Source of the DNA: JABMPX01 sp964649795
GTDB lineage: Bacteria > Patescibacteriota > Minisyncoccia > Portnoybacterales > UBA2143
Direction of reading: 5' to 3'
Length of the DNA stretch: 52,167 bases
Assembly: GCA_964649795.1 (NCBI GenBank)
Contig: CAZYQY010000003.1
Span: 1 to 52,167 of the forward strand
The notes under the pieces are model-generated. The model had not been told where the DNA came from. It did no database searches and saw only the letters and a program-made list of their open reading frames with translations. A program made the translations under genes and the position numbers. This document shows, piece after piece, positions 24,561 to 34,090 of the stretch. Every line of letters starts with the position of its first letter. Positions within the stretch are counted from its first letter, which is position 1.

Positions 24561-24908
24561 CTAATAAGCATCTCGGGGCTGATTTTTTTCATGTCCATAA
24601 GCCCCCTTTTTTACTTCTTCAGTTATCCAGTCTCTGTTTTTTTTCTCACTTAAATTCTTTCCCAAAAAATAATCTCTGTTTTTTTGAGAAACGCTAACAT
24701 TTTTTTTGTCCAGAATAGACATGAACTCTCTGTTAAGTAAAAAAATGTCCCCGTCTGTTAGGAAAGAACCCCTTTTCAGCTCGTGAATGGCGGTAGCGCA
24801 AAGCGCTCGCGGAGCAAGCAACCCAAAAGATCCCTCATTTTCTATTTCTATATCTAATAAATCTTCTGTTATTTTCCTAAAAGCTTCTATCTCTTTATTT
24901 ATAGTCAT
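24561..24908 (-). CDS. Hypothetical protein, 115 residues
   Basis: A charged soluble protein with no recognised family. Residues about 28-40 (GLLAPRALCATAIHEL) are encoded by an unusually GC-rich stretch at 24780-24820 containing small inverted repeats, unlike the AT-rich remainder, so a short insertion is possible. The gene has a strong promoter (24956-24984), a GGGGGAT ribosome site before ATG 24908 and a terminator, which supports expression. Confidence 0.68.
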   Translation of the reverse strand: MTINKEIEAFRKITEDLLDIEIENEGSFGLLAPRALCATAIHELKRGSFLTDGDIFLLNREFMSILDKKNVSVSQKNRDYFLGKNLSEKKNRDWITEEVKKGAYGHEKNQPRDAY

Positions 24909-24955
24909 CTTATCCCCCTAATTAGAAGATTAAATGTTAAAAAACTACTTTATAT

Positions 24956-24984
24956 ATAATAGCAAATTATAACCTATCTGTCAA
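24956..24984 (-). promoter_or_regulatory. Near-consensus promoter of the 115-residue gene
   Basis: TTGACA (24979-24984), 17 nt, TATTAT (24956-24961) on the minus strand. Leader about 41 nt. Confidence 0.78.
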
Positions 24985-24986
24985 GG

Positions 24987-25997
24987 TTAATCCCAAAGTT
25001 TCTTGGCCTCAAGCCATATTGAATTGTCTTGATTTTTCTCTTTAAGCCAGTACCACCATTCAGCTCCCCATAAATACGCTTCATCAAAACCAGTTTGTTC
25101 TGTATATTTAATCATTCCCTTGAATTTTCCCAAATCCATTGATTTGGACTGTTCTTCAGCATCTGTTTCATAAAGCATTTTATGGCTCCATGGTTCAGCC
25201 TGAAGTTCAACAATAATTATTCTTTCTACATCTGTAAATAATCTAACTAAATTAGCTCTTTTGTAATAGAAAACAGGAGGAATAGGATATTCAAAATGCT
25301 TTTTTAAAAAATCGCTCCAAACAATCCTGTAAAGAGTAGTACCTAAAATATCAGCATGAATAGCCGGCTGGACCCAGCTGCTCAATTCACCGCTGGCAGT
25401 TAAAATAACTGGCCGGTTATCTAAATCTGAATTTCTAACTAAATCAATCTCTTTGTCTAAAAATTCTTTATTAAATTTTGGACATTCGCCAAAACTTTTT
25501 AAGAACGGTTCATTTTCAATCTGCCAAGCCCAAATTGTCTTATTGCCTTGATAATGTTCAACTATTTCATTAAGCATTAATAAAATTCTCTGCTGTTTTT
25601 CATTCTCGCTTAATTCTTTAGCCCATTCAGGAATATGGCATTCAGGCCAGCGAGGAACTTTTTGGCCAATAACTAAAATGACTTCTGCTTGTCTTTGTCT
25701 AGCTTCTGAAATTTGCCAATCCAAATCATTGAAATAATATTCGTCTTTGTTAGGTTCAATATTCGGCCAATAAGCAATTAAACGCAGTTTTTTTACATTC
25801 AAATCATCAAGAATGTTTGAATATATTTTTTTCCAGTCAAGCTCCATTTTTTCAGCAAAATATTGGCTAAAAGTAATACCAAAATCAATTTTGTCAACTG
25901 GCTCTGCTTCTCCAGTAAAAAGATATATTAAAAAACCAGCCAAGCAAAGAATTGCCAAGAGAATAAATAAAATAAAGACGTGAAGAATAAATTTCAT
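24987..25997 (-). CDS. Membrane-anchored clan GH-A (TIM-barrel) glycoside hydrolase-like protein
   Basis: A 336-residue protein. One N-terminal membrane helix (5-28) is followed by a TIM-barrel with the clan A pattern: WQIENEPF near 160 (putative acid/base Glu after Asn) and IIIVELQAEPW near 262 (putative nucleophile). Substrate unknown; relatives in GH5/GH39/GH42 cut beta-linked sugars. The anchor implies action at the cell surface. It is the last gene of the run from murA, 9 nt after the EamA transporter. Exact family not assigned. Confidence 0.8.
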   Translation of the reverse strand: MKFILHVFILFILLAILCLAGFLIYLFTGEAEPVDKIDFGITFSQYFAEKMELDWKKIYSNILDDLNVKKLRLIAYWPNIEPNKDEYYFNDLDWQISEARQRQAEVILVIGQKVPRWPECHIPEWAKELSENEKQQRILLMLNEIVEHYQGNKTIWAWQIENEPFLKSFGECPKFNKEFLDKEIDLVRNSDLDNRPVILTASGELSSWVQPAIHADILGTTLYRIVWSDFLKKHFEYPIPPVFYYKRANLVRLFTDVERIIIVELQAEPWSHKMLYETDAEEQSKSMDLGKFKGMIKYTEQTGFDEAYLWGAEWWYWLKEKNQDNSIWLEAKKLWD

Positions 25998-26006
25998 AAT
26001 CTTTAA

Positions 26007-26924
26007 TTAAAAAACTAAAATTCCCAAACCAATACAAATAAATAAAACAGCAATAATTTTTTTAAGAATAATTCTATGACTAATTTGTTCTTTAATAATC
26101 TGTGGAAACTTCTTAGAAAGAAAAATAGCAATTATTAAAAGAAAAACATATTGAACACCTTGCAAGGAATTTACTAAAGTAACACTTCCTAAATAAATTG
26201 CATAGTTCAAAATTATAAAAGCAAAAGCTGATAAAAGCTTATTGGAAATAAGCAACCCGCTTGTTTTTAATTTAATTGATTTTGATGTTTTAAAAATTGT
26301 TTGCCTTGCACCAGACCAAAAAAGCAGTAAGAAAGCACCTAATATTCCGCCTATGCGAATCCATACAAAACCGTTAATAAAGGACTGCTCTGTGAAAATA
26401 AACTTAGTTAGGACATAAGAACTGGAAAAAAATAAAGCAGCTAAAATAGCTATGGGCAGTCTTTTGATTAAAGAAAGTTTTTTTGCTTCATATGAAGCTT
26501 TAATCTCCTTTCTTGGCCAAGCCATAATTATTCCGCCTAAAACAAGCAATAAAAAGGCAATTAACTGATTAAAATTTAAACGCTCACCTAAAAATAAATA
26601 GGTTAAAATAAAAGTAAATACAGGAACTGCTCCGCCAATAATTGGAACAATTCTTGAAACCTCGCCCATTCTGACTGATTTATAGAAAAAAAGAATAGCC
26701 AAAATAAATAAAATTCCAGCAACAAAACTTATTATAATCTGTTTTAAGGGTATTAGAGAAAAACCAAAAGGAATTAAAAACAAACTTGTTAAGCCGCCTA
26801 AAATTCCTACATAAAAAGCATAAGATGCAGAACGAAGAGCAGTCCGGGAAAGGAGAAATTTATCAACAATAAAAACCAAAGCAAGAATAAAATAGGAAAT
26901 AATAGTGATGAGTAACCAATCCAT
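26007..26924 (-). CDS. EamA/DMT-family transporter
   Basis: A 305-residue integral membrane protein with about ten hydrophobic segments arranged as two EamA repeats. The first holds FYKSVRMGEVSRIVPIIGGAVPVFTFILTY (split here as FYKSVRMGEVSRI and GGAVPVFTFILTY), the second NYAIYLGSVTLVNSLQGVQY. Family members export or import small metabolites. Placement between two glycoside hydrolases hints at sugar-related cargo but does not prove it. Confidence 0.87.
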   Translation of the reverse strand: MDWLLITIISYFILALVFIVDKFLLSRTALRSASYAFYVGILGGLTSLFLIPFGFSLIPLKQIIISFVAGILFILAILFFYKSVRMGEVSRIVPIIGGAVPVFTFILTYLFLGERLNFNQLIAFLLLVLGGIIMAWPRKEIKASYEAKKLSLIKRLPIAILAALFFSSSYVLTKFIFTEQSFINGFVWIRIGGILGAFLLLFWSGARQTIFKTSKSIKLKTSGLLISNKLLSAFAFIILNYAIYLGSVTLVNSLQGVQYVFLLIIAIFLSKKFPQIIKEQISHRIILKKIIAVLFICIGLGILVF

Positions 26925-26929
26925 ATGTT

Positions 26930-28162
26930 TTATTTTATAATTTGTTTTCGAAGCTGAACTCCATTTTCTCTACAAATCTCAGCATATTCATAAGCACTAG
27001 GACGAATTTTTCGTTTCATTGTTTTATAATCAATCTCAACCAAACCAAATCTTGGCCAAAAACCTTTGTTCCATTCAAAATTATCAAGCAAAGACCAGTA
27101 AAAATAACCTCGCACATCCACTCCTTCTTTAATTGCCTGATAAATATATTTAAGATGATCTTTAATAAATCTAATTCGCTTAGTATCTTTAATGTCAGCT
27201 AAACCATTTTCAGTTATATATATTGGCTTCTTGTATTTTTTTAAATCTTTTAGCAAATAATAAATTCCCTGAGGATAAAAACCCCAACCTAAATCAGAAA
27301 CTAATAGTTTTCTTCCTTTAAAAAATCTATGGTGAAAATAGTAATTTAATCCAATAAAATCCTGTTCTTTTTTAATTTTATTTAAAAAATATTTATTCCA
27401 GAAATAATGAGCTAAAAATATATTCTTAAAATGAATGTTGTTTTTAGCAATTCCTACTTGACAATCCAAGTCAATTAAATGAAGCGATTTATATGCTAAT
27501 TGATGAGCTTTGGCTAAAATATTAAGCACTTTAAAATATTTAAAAATGCTTTTTTTTTGGGGTGGGAAAAATCCTTTTAAATAAGCATCTCCGGCATAAA
27601 CTAGTGGCTCATTAATAGTAATCCAAAAATCAACTTCATTAAACAAATTTTCACTAATTATTTTAACATAACGGTCAAAATAATAAGGCGTTTTTGGATT
27701 AAGCCATCCGCCTTTTTCAGCCAGCCAGATTGGCAATGTCCAATGATAAAGCGTAACAAAAGGTTCAAGCCCGCGCTCTTTTAAGGATAAAAGAACTTCC
27801 CTGTAATGCTCTATTTCTTTCTGATTAAATTTGCCTTGTTCTGGTTCAATCCGAGACCATTCAATAGAGAAACGGTGGGCATTCTGATTCAATGATTTGG
27901 CAAGAGCAAAATCTTCTTTATAGCGAGTATAATGATCGCATGCCTGGCCAGAAATATAGTTGTTGTCCTGTAATGGATTCGGGTAATTTTCTAGAATGTA
28001 ATTTGACCAGTTTTCTAATTTTGCGTTTTGAACTTTGGATTTTGAACTTTTCTTTTCCCATTCAGTCCAATCATTAAAATTACCACCTTCAACTTGATGA
28101 GCTGAAGTTGATGCGCCCCAATAAAAATTTTTTGGAAATTTTAGAATATTTTTTTTAGACAA
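26930..28162 (-). CDS. Glycoside hydrolase family 1 (beta-glycosidase)
   Basis: A 410-residue retaining beta-glycosidase. The GH1 N-terminal signature is FYWGASTSAHQVEGG near 13-27; the acid/base Glu lies in TINEPL near 160 and the nucleophile in YITENGLAD near 322; WSLLDNFEWNKGF closes the active site. No signal peptide, so it is cytosolic. It would cut short beta-linked glycosides such as cello- or mannobiosides. Slightly shorter than typical (about 440-470). Confidence 0.95.
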   Translation of the reverse strand: MSKKNILKFPKNFYWGASTSAHQVEGGNFNDWTEWEKKSSKSKVQNAKLENWSNYILENYPNPLQDNNYISGQACDHYTRYKEDFALAKSLNQNAHRFSIEWSRIEPEQGKFNQKEIEHYREVLLSLKERGLEPFVTLYHWTLPIWLAEKGGWLNPKTPYYFDRYVKIISENLFNEVDFWITINEPLVYAGDAYLKGFFPPQKKSIFKYFKVLNILAKAHQLAYKSLHLIDLDCQVGIAKNNIHFKNIFLAHYFWNKYFLNKIKKEQDFIGLNYYFHHRFFKGRKLLVSDLGWGFYPQGIYYLLKDLKKYKKPIYITENGLADIKDTKRIRFIKDHLKYIYQAIKEGVDVRGYFYWSLLDNFEWNKGFWPRFGLVEIDYKTMKRKIRPSAYEYAEICRENGVQLRKQIIK

Positions 28163-28186
28163 TTAAATTATTCTTTTTAACTAAAA

Positions 28187-29242
28187 TTAAATCCTTGGAG
28201 ATTCTTCGTATTGAGTGTTAACTAAAACATCTTTTAATGAATCAATGTCTTCCAAAACCATGCCAGCGCCGCGGGCAACTGCTGTTAAGGGGTCCTCAAC
28301 TAATTTAACAGGCATTTCAGTTCTTTCAGCTATTAACTGATCTAGTCCGCGAAGCAAACTGCCTCCGCCTACCAGAAAAATTCCACGATGCATAATATCA
28401 GCAACTAATTCTGGCGGAGTTTCTTCAATGGTCCCTTTAATGGCATTGGTTAAAATTTTGACTGAACGGCTTAATGCTTTGCGAATTTGTGAGTCATCAG
28501 TAGCCACTTCCTTAGGCAGGCCAGTAACAATATCCCGACCACGCATTGTTGTTTCCATTTTTTCCTCTAAAGGATAGGCCGAGCCAACAAACAGTTTAAT
28601 ATCTTCAGCTGTTTTTTCACCTAAAAGAAGATTAAATTCATCACGGGTATATTGGATAATATCTTCATTAAGCTTATCCCCAGCTACCCGCAAACTTTTG
28701 CTAACAACAATACCCCCTAAAGAAATAACAGCCATTTCAGTAGTGCCTCCGCCAATATCAACAATCATATTACCAGCAGCTTCCTGAACAGGAAGCCGGA
28801 TACCAATAGCCGCTGACATTGGCTCTTCTATTAAATAGACCTCTCTAGCGCCAGCGCTCCTAGTAGCGTCTTCAACAGCCTTTTTTTCTACTTCTGTTAC
28901 TCCAGAAGGTACGCCAACAACAACCCGAGGACGAGGCAAAATAGAAAAACTTTCCCGATGGACTTTGTCAATAAAAAACTTGAGCATCTGCTCAGTTATT
29001 TCAAAATCAGAAACTACTCCAGCTACCAAAGGCCGAGAAGCAATAATATGAGCCGGGGTACGGCCAACCATTTTCTTTGCTTCCTGTCCAATAGATAAAA
29101 TCTGGTCTGTTTTCTGATTAATTGCCACTACTGAAGGCTCATTAATAACAATTCCCTGGCCTTTGACATAAACCAATGTATTAGCTGTGCCTAAATCTAT
29201 TCCAATATCTTTGGAAAAAATGCCGAAAAGTTTGTTTAACAT
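28187..29242 (-). CDS. mreB: Rod-shape protein MreB (paralogue 1)
   Basis: A 351-residue actin-like ATPase. DLGTANTLVYVKGQGI lies near 16-31, then IVDIGGGTTEMAVISLGG and the C-terminal phosphate loop VGGGSLLRGLDQLI. MreB filaments lie under the membrane and guide wall synthesis. A second copy lies at 36358-37365 in the same operon. MreC, MreD, RodA and PBP2 are not in the window. It starts 2 nt after proS. Confidence 0.96.
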   Translation of the reverse strand: MLNKLFGIFSKDIGIDLGTANTLVYVKGQGIVINEPSVVAINQKTDQILSIGQEAKKMVGRTPAHIIASRPLVAGVVSDFEITEQMLKFFIDKVHRESFSILPRPRVVVGVPSGVTEVEKKAVEDATRSAGAREVYLIEEPMSAAIGIRLPVQEAAGNMIVDIGGGTTEMAVISLGGIVVSKSLRVAGDKLNEDIIQYTRDEFNLLLGEKTAEDIKLFVGSAYPLEEKMETTMRGRDIVTGLPKEVATDDSQIRKALSRSVKILTNAIKGTIEETPPELVADIMHRGIFLVGGGSLLRGLDQLIAERTEMPVKLVEDPLTAVARGAGMVLEDIDSLKDVLVNTQYEESPRI

Positions 29243-29244
29243 AA

Positions 29245-30471
29245 TTAAAAATTTAAAAATTTAACCACTCTGTCTATATTGATCAACTCTGTTTTATCGC
29301 TATCCCTTTTCTTAATCTCAACTGAATTCTCGGCTGTTGTTTTTTTACTTATTACTATTCTTAAAGGAATGCCAATTAAGTCTGCATCAGCGAATTTTTC
29401 CCCTGGGTTTTTATCGCGATCATCATATAATACTTCAATCTTATTCTTTTGTAATTCTTTATAAATCTGGTCTGCTTTTTTATCTTTGCTTAAATCCAAC
29501 AAATGGACTTGATAAGGAGATATTGCTTTTGGCCAGATAATTCCTTTTTCATCGTGGGACGCTTCAACAATAGCGGCCATTAAGCGACTCAAACCAATTC
29601 CATAACAACCCATAGCAATCGGTTTTCTCTTCCCGTTTTTATCAATAAATTCAGCTTTCATTATTTTGCTATATTTAGTTCCTAAATAAAAAGTATGGCC
29701 AACTTCAATGCCATTTTTTTTCACTAATGAACTTTGACAATTGGGACATTCTTTGATATCCCCTGCTTTTTCTATGTTAGCCGCATATCCGCATTTTGAA
29801 CAAATCAGTATTTTGTCTTCGCCAGTTTCAGCAAAAAGAATGTATTCGTGTGATAAGCTGCCGCCAATTGTTCCTGAATCTGCTTCAACTGCTACTACTT
29901 CCAATCCGCAGCGTTTAAATATTTTTAAATATGCTTCTTTTGTTTTATTATAAAAATCCATGGATTCTTTTTCAGAAACATCAAAGCTATAAAGATCTTT
30001 CATTATAAATTCCCGCACACGCAAAAGTCCGCCAGTTGCTCTCATTTCATTACGAAACTTATTTTGAATCTGATAAAGATAAAGAGGCATATCTTGATAT
30101 GAATCCACTCTTTTTCTAACTAAATCAGTAATTACTTCTTCATGGGTTGATCCTAAACCAAATTCTTTTTTATGACGATCCTTAACGCGGAACAAAGGCG
30201 GATCAATAGTTTCCCAACGCTTAGTTTCCTGCCATAAATTTTGTGGCACTAAAGTCGGCATAAATAATTCTTGGCCGCCTAAAATATTCATCTCTTGTCT
30301 AATAATATTTTCTATTTTCTGATGAACTTTCCAACCCAAAGGCAAAAAACTGTAAATTCCAGCAGACAGTTGGTCAATAAAGTCACCTCTAGTTAAATAT
30401 TTATGACTAATTGTTTCTGCTCCTTTTGGAGCTTGTTTTTTTGTTTTAATAAAAAGTTGTGATTGTCTCAT
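29245..30471 (-). CDS. proS: Prolyl-tRNA synthetase lacking the editing insertion
   Basis: A 408-residue class II synthetase. Motifs: motif 2 FRNEMRATGGLLRVREFIMKD (seen as FRNEMRATGG and RVREFIMKD), motif 3 GCYGIGLSRLMAAIVE, and a C-terminal anticodon-binding domain. Bacterial-type ProRS normally has about 570 residues with a YbaK-like editing domain (INS) between motifs 2 and 3. Here only about 80 residues separate the motifs, including a CSKC/CPNC zinc-ribbon-like remnant. Cis-editing of Ala-tRNA-Pro must therefore be absent or supplied in trans. Confidence 0.95.
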   Translation of the reverse strand: MRQSQLFIKTKKQAPKGAETISHKYLTRGDFIDQLSAGIYSFLPLGWKVHQKIENIIRQEMNILGGQELFMPTLVPQNLWQETKRWETIDPPLFRVKDRHKKEFGLGSTHEEVITDLVRKRVDSYQDMPLYLYQIQNKFRNEMRATGGLLRVREFIMKDLYSFDVSEKESMDFYNKTKEAYLKIFKRCGLEVVAVEADSGTIGGSLSHEYILFAETGEDKILICSKCGYAANIEKAGDIKECPNCQSSLVKKNGIEVGHTFYLGTKYSKIMKAEFIDKNGKRKPIAMGCYGIGLSRLMAAIVEASHDEKGIIWPKAISPYQVHLLDLSKDKKADQIYKELQKNKIEVLYDDRDKNPGEKFADADLIGIPLRIVISKKTTAENSVEIKKRDSDKTELINIDRVVKFLNF

Positions 30472-30475
30472 AATT

Positions 30476-31573
30476 TTAAAACAATCTTATTATATCCCGC
30501 CAGGTTACAGCGATCATTAATAAGATTAGAATAACAAATCCGGCTGTATGAGTAAGACCTTCAATTTTCTGGCTAACAGGAGAACCTTTAATTTTTTCAA
30601 TAGCTAAAAATAGCAAACGGCCGCCATCCAAGGCTGGAAAAGGCAAAATATTAATAATAGCCAAGTTAATGCTTAATAAAGCGGTTAACTGCAAAAGATA
30701 AATAAAGCCGAGCTGAACTGCTTGAGCAGTAAAATCAAATATGCCAACTGGACCAGCCACTTCTATTGCTAAATGACCTGTTGTTGCCAACTGCCAAAAT
30801 AAATTGCCAAAAGCAATTGTAATCGCCCATGTTAAATTAACTGTGCTCACGATACCTTTGATTAAGGCATTATACCAAGGATAAGATACAATGGCTGTTC
30901 TGGCCAAAGCAACTCCTAATGGCCCTTGATTGTTAGGAAAAACGCTTCTCGGCACTAAAGTTTTTTCCAAAACTTCATTTCCTCTTTGGATAACTACAAT
31001 AACTTCTTCGCCTTTATGAGCATTAATAAATTCCTGTACCTGGCTTACTGTATTTATTGTAAATTGCTTGTTATTTATTGTTAATTGTTTTATTTCATCT
31101 CCTATATTAATACCAACCTCTCCAGCCGGTGAATCAGGATTTATTTGAACGATTTGAACTTTTGCATCTTTCAAATTAGCAGATTCATCATCATTAATAA
31201 TACTTGGCAATCCAATCCAATGGCCTATTCCTAAAAGAAGACAGGCCAAAAGAAAATTCATTGTCACTCCAGCAACTAAAATCATTGCTCTTTTTCTAAT
31301 TGGCTGATTATAAAAAGCCCTGTTGTCTTTATTTTTCTTGCCTTTTGAATCAGCGCCATTTTCCCCATAAATTTTAACAAAACCGCCTATGGGAAAAAGA
31401 TTTAAAGAATAAATTGTTTCCCCTTTTTTCACGCCGAAAAGCCGAGGCGGATAGCCAATGCCGAATTCTTCTATTCTAACGCCAGCTCTTTTAGCAACAA
31501 CAAAATGTCCTATCTCATGAACAAGGATAAGCAACCCAAGGATTATAACAAAAATAGCAATAGTTAAAAACAT
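30476..31573 (-). CDS. rseP: RseP/site-2 zinc metalloprotease
   Basis: A 365-residue multi-span protease. HEIGH (19-23) lies in the first membrane helix; a single PDZ domain occupies roughly 125-215; the third zinc ligand lies in PFPALDGGRLLFL near the C-terminus. It cuts transmembrane segments of anti-sigma factors or remnant signal peptides. One PDZ domain instead of the two in E. coli RseP. It sits between proS and frr, as in many bacteria. Confidence 0.93.
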   Translation of the reverse strand: MFLTIAIFVIILGLLILVHEIGHFVVAKRAGVRIEEFGIGYPPRLFGVKKGETIYSLNLFPIGGFVKIYGENGADSKGKKNKDNRAFYNQPIRKRAMILVAGVTMNFLLACLLLGIGHWIGLPSIINDDESANLKDAKVQIVQINPDSPAGEVGINIGDEIKQLTINNKQFTINTVSQVQEFINAHKGEEVIVVIQRGNEVLEKTLVPRSVFPNNQGPLGVALARTAIVSYPWYNALIKGIVSTVNLTWAITIAFGNLFWQLATTGHLAIEVAGPVGIFDFTAQAVQLGFIYLLQLTALLSINLAIINILPFPALDGGRLLFLAIEKIKGSPVSQKIEGLTHTAGFVILILLMIAVTWRDIIRLF

Positions 31574-31578
31574 TAGAT

Positions 31579-32133
31579 TTATACTTTCATTATTTCTTCT
31601 TTTTTCTTGTCTCCTATTTCTTCAATTTTCTTATTATACTCATCAATTAATTTCTGCAGTTCGTCTTTGGCTTTGAATTTATCGTCTTCGCTGATTTCTT
31701 TATTCTGTTCCATTGTTTGTATTTCTTTCCAAACATCTTCCCTATGGCGGCGAATGCTAATTCGGCATTCTTCTACTTTTTCCTGAAGAATTTTAACTAT
31801 TTCTTCACGCCGTTCTTCGCTTAAAGGAGGGACATTTAAACGGATAAAATCTTCGCTAACCATTGGGTTTAGGCCTAATTTTGATTTGCTAATGGCTCTT
31901 TCAATGTCCTGAATAATGCTTTTGTCCCATGGACGAATAATTATCAAGCGCGGTTCTGGCATTTGAATGGTTGCCAGTTGGTTTAATAACATTTTCTGGT
32001 TGTAGCATTCCACTCCCAAATTTTCCAGCAAATTTGGCGTTGCCCGACCTGTTTGCAAACTAGCCAGTTCTTGTTTCAGGTAATCAATGGTCTTATCTAA
32101 ATTTGGCTTAATTCTAGTTATGCATTCCAACAT
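31579..32133 (-). CDS. frr: Ribosome recycling factor
   Basis: A 184-residue two-domain RRF. ELASLQTGRATPNLLENL and PPLSEERREEIVKI are diagnostic; the C-terminal three-helix bundle is intact. With EF-G it splits post-termination ribosomes. The start ATG 32133 lies 20 nt inside the upstream Asp-box gene, so the two are coupled. Confidence 0.97.
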   Translation of the reverse strand: MLECITRIKPNLDKTIDYLKQELASLQTGRATPNLLENLGVECYNQKMLLNQLATIQMPEPRLIIIRPWDKSIIQDIERAISKSKLGLNPMVSEDFIRLNVPPLSEERREEIVKILQEKVEECRISIRRHREDVWKEIQTMEQNKEISEDDKFKAKDELQKLIDEYNKKIEEIGDKKKEEIMKV

Positions 32134-33166
32134 AAATTAAATTAGTGTCTTCTGAATCAATAATAATTGATTTAATATTTTTGTCGCTTGATATTTCGTG
32201 AACAGTCCAGTTTTGTCCCTGGTCTAAACTACGATATAGTATAGAACCAGCACCATAGTACAAATGATCAGTATTCTTATCTTCAATGGTCAAACTTAAA
32301 ATTGGCGCTGACTGAGGCGGCATAATTATCTTTATTTCCCCCCAGGTTTGCCCACTGTCCTTAGAAACCAAAAGTCCGTATTCAGAGCCAGCATAAATAA
32401 TGTTTGTTCTTTTAGAATCAATTACTAATTTTTCGACTTTCTCTGACTGCTTAAATTCTTCTAACTCTTGCTCAAATGACTGCCAAGTAAGTCCTTTATT
32501 AATAGTTTTGTAAATACCTTCTTCAAATGTGCTCAAATAAACTTGGCGAGTATCTTTTGGATTAATAACAATGTCAGAAATAACATTATCAAACCATTTC
32601 ATTATTTGCCATGACTTTCCATAATCAACGCTTTTCAAAAAACCACCCTGGGCTGTGCCCATATAGATAATGGAAGGATCATAATTATCAATTGCTACAG
32701 CAAAAACAGCATATTTTTCTTCAGAAACAACATAAACTTCTTCCCATGACTTGCCAGCATCCTGTGTTCGAAAAACCCTACCTTTTTTATCCTGATAAGC
32801 GCCAATGTAAATGCGATCAGAATCTTTTGGGTCAATAGCAATATCATAAATATTAGCCCGGCTAGAAAGCGCTCCATTTTTATCTTCTAATTTATACCAG
32901 TTATTGCCTTGAGAACAGCTTTGATAAATTCCATCAGCTTCTGTGCCCAAATAAAGAACTCTTGAATCATTAGGATCAACAGCCATACTTAAAATTTCTA
33001 AAGAGGTTATTGAATCCTCTTTGCTTTGTGATGTTAATTGCTCCCAGGATTCGCCCATATTCTCAGACACATAAACTCCGCCATCCTTAGTTGATTGATT
33101 GCAAGTCATTGGCGAAAAAGCCAAAAAGGTAAAAACGGGAATGATAACTAAAAGAGATTTTCCCAT
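32114..33166 (-). CDS. Secreted Asp-box (BNR) beta-propeller protein
   Basis: A 350-residue protein with an N-terminal signal sequence (about 1-20, with a Cys at 22 but no clean lipobox). At least seven Asp-box repeats of form SxDxGxxW are spaced through it: SENMGESW, SCSQGNNW, TQDAGKSW, SVDYGKSW, TINKGLTW, SKDSGQTW, SLDQGQNW. This predicts a beta-propeller like Ycf48, sialidase or sortilin modules. No catalytic motif is evident, so binding or an assembly role outside the membrane is likely. Function unknown. It overlaps frr by 20 nt. Confidence 0.85.
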   Translation of the reverse strand: MGKSLLVIIPVFTFLAFSPMTCNQSTKDGGVYVSENMGESWEQLTSQSKEDSITSLEILSMAVDPNDSRVLYLGTEADGIYQSCSQGNNWYKLEDKNGALSSRANIYDIAIDPKDSDRIYIGAYQDKKGRVFRTQDAGKSWEEVYVVSEEKYAVFAVAIDNYDPSIIYMGTAQGGFLKSVDYGKSWQIMKWFDNVISDIVINPKDTRQVYLSTFEEGIYKTINKGLTWQSFEQELEEFKQSEKVEKLVIDSKRTNIIYAGSEYGLLVSKDSGQTWGEIKIIMPPQSAPILSLTIEDKNTDHLYYGAGSILYRSLDQGQNWTVHEISSDKNIKSIIIDSEDTNLIYVGMHN

Positions 33167-33175
33167 GATTAAAAA

Positions 33176-34081
33176 TTAAAATTCCAGCATTAAAACTTCT
33201 AAAGCTAAACGAGCATTAATGCTTGAATTAGATAAAAGCCAATCTGTTTTTTTTATTGTTTTAATAATATTTTTTAATTTGATTAAAGAATAGCAATTAC
33301 TATATTTCTCTGTATTTTCATAAAGAGTCAATTTAGAACAATCAACAGTTAATAAAAGCAGATCTCTAAACCAAAATAACCAATGATTAAGAATCTGGCG
33401 CGCTTGAGGCACGTTTTTGGCTATTTCTTCAACATATTGATATCTTTCATTTAAGCCAACCTTTAATAATTTTTCTAATTGATTAATAATTTTATTTTGA
33501 TTTTCTAATAATTCTGGATTCTCTAAATAATTAATTGCTAATCCAGGCCGGCCATTAGCCAAACGGACAATTCTGGAATCTTTAACTTTCTTCTCTATTT
33601 GCTCATGGCTTACTGGTAAAAATTTAACTAATTGGCAGCGCGAAACAATAGTTGGCAAAAGCAATTGTGGATTTGTTGTTATTAAAATTAAAACTGCCTG
33701 GCCAGTTGGTTCTTCCAAAGTTTTTAAAAGACAATTGCTTGCCTGAACAGTCATTTTATCAACCTGATCAATTAAAATTACTTTATAAGAAGATTGATAC
33801 GGAGACAAGCTTATCTGATGCTGAATTTTTCTGGCTTGATCAATGCCTATTTCTGATTCTTTTTTAATACCATTTTTTTCTGTATTCTCTGGTTCAACAA
33901 TTAAAATATCCGGATGAACTGTCTGATTCGTTTCCTGACCATTCAACATTTTTATAAACTCTAAAGCAACTGTTCTTTTGCCCAAATGAGCAGGGCCGGA
34001 AAATAGATAAGCATGAGCTAAAGAATTATTCTCAATGCTTTTTTTTAATAAACCTAAAATCCGCTGATGGCCAATAATCAT
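33176..34081 (-). CDS. holB: DNA polymerase III delta' subunit
   Basis: A 301-residue clamp-loader ATPase-fold protein. Walker A is degenerate, GPAHLGKRT near 29-37; LIDQVDKM replaces a DEAD-like Walker B; SRC (TIVSRCQLV) supplies the arginine-finger motif. The four-Cys zinc module found in many DnaX/HolB proteins is not seen. The degenerate ATP site fits delta', which does not hydrolyse ATP. It lies in the murA operon with no other replication gene near. Confidence 0.88.
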   Translation of the reverse strand: MIIGHQRILGLLKKSIENNSLAHAYLFSGPAHLGKRTVALEFIKMLNGQETNQTVHPDILIVEPENTEKNGIKKESEIGIDQARKIQHQISLSPYQSSYKVILIDQVDKMTVQASNCLLKTLEEPTGQAVLILITTNPQLLLPTIVSRCQLVKFLPVSHEQIEKKVKDSRIVRLANGRPGLAINYLENPELLENQNKIINQLEKLLKVGLNERYQYVEEIAKNVPQARQILNHWLFWFRDLLLLTVDCSKLTLYENTEKYSNCYSLIKLKNIIKTIKKTDWLLSNSSINARLALEVLMLEF

Positions 34082-34090
34082 ATAGTTATT

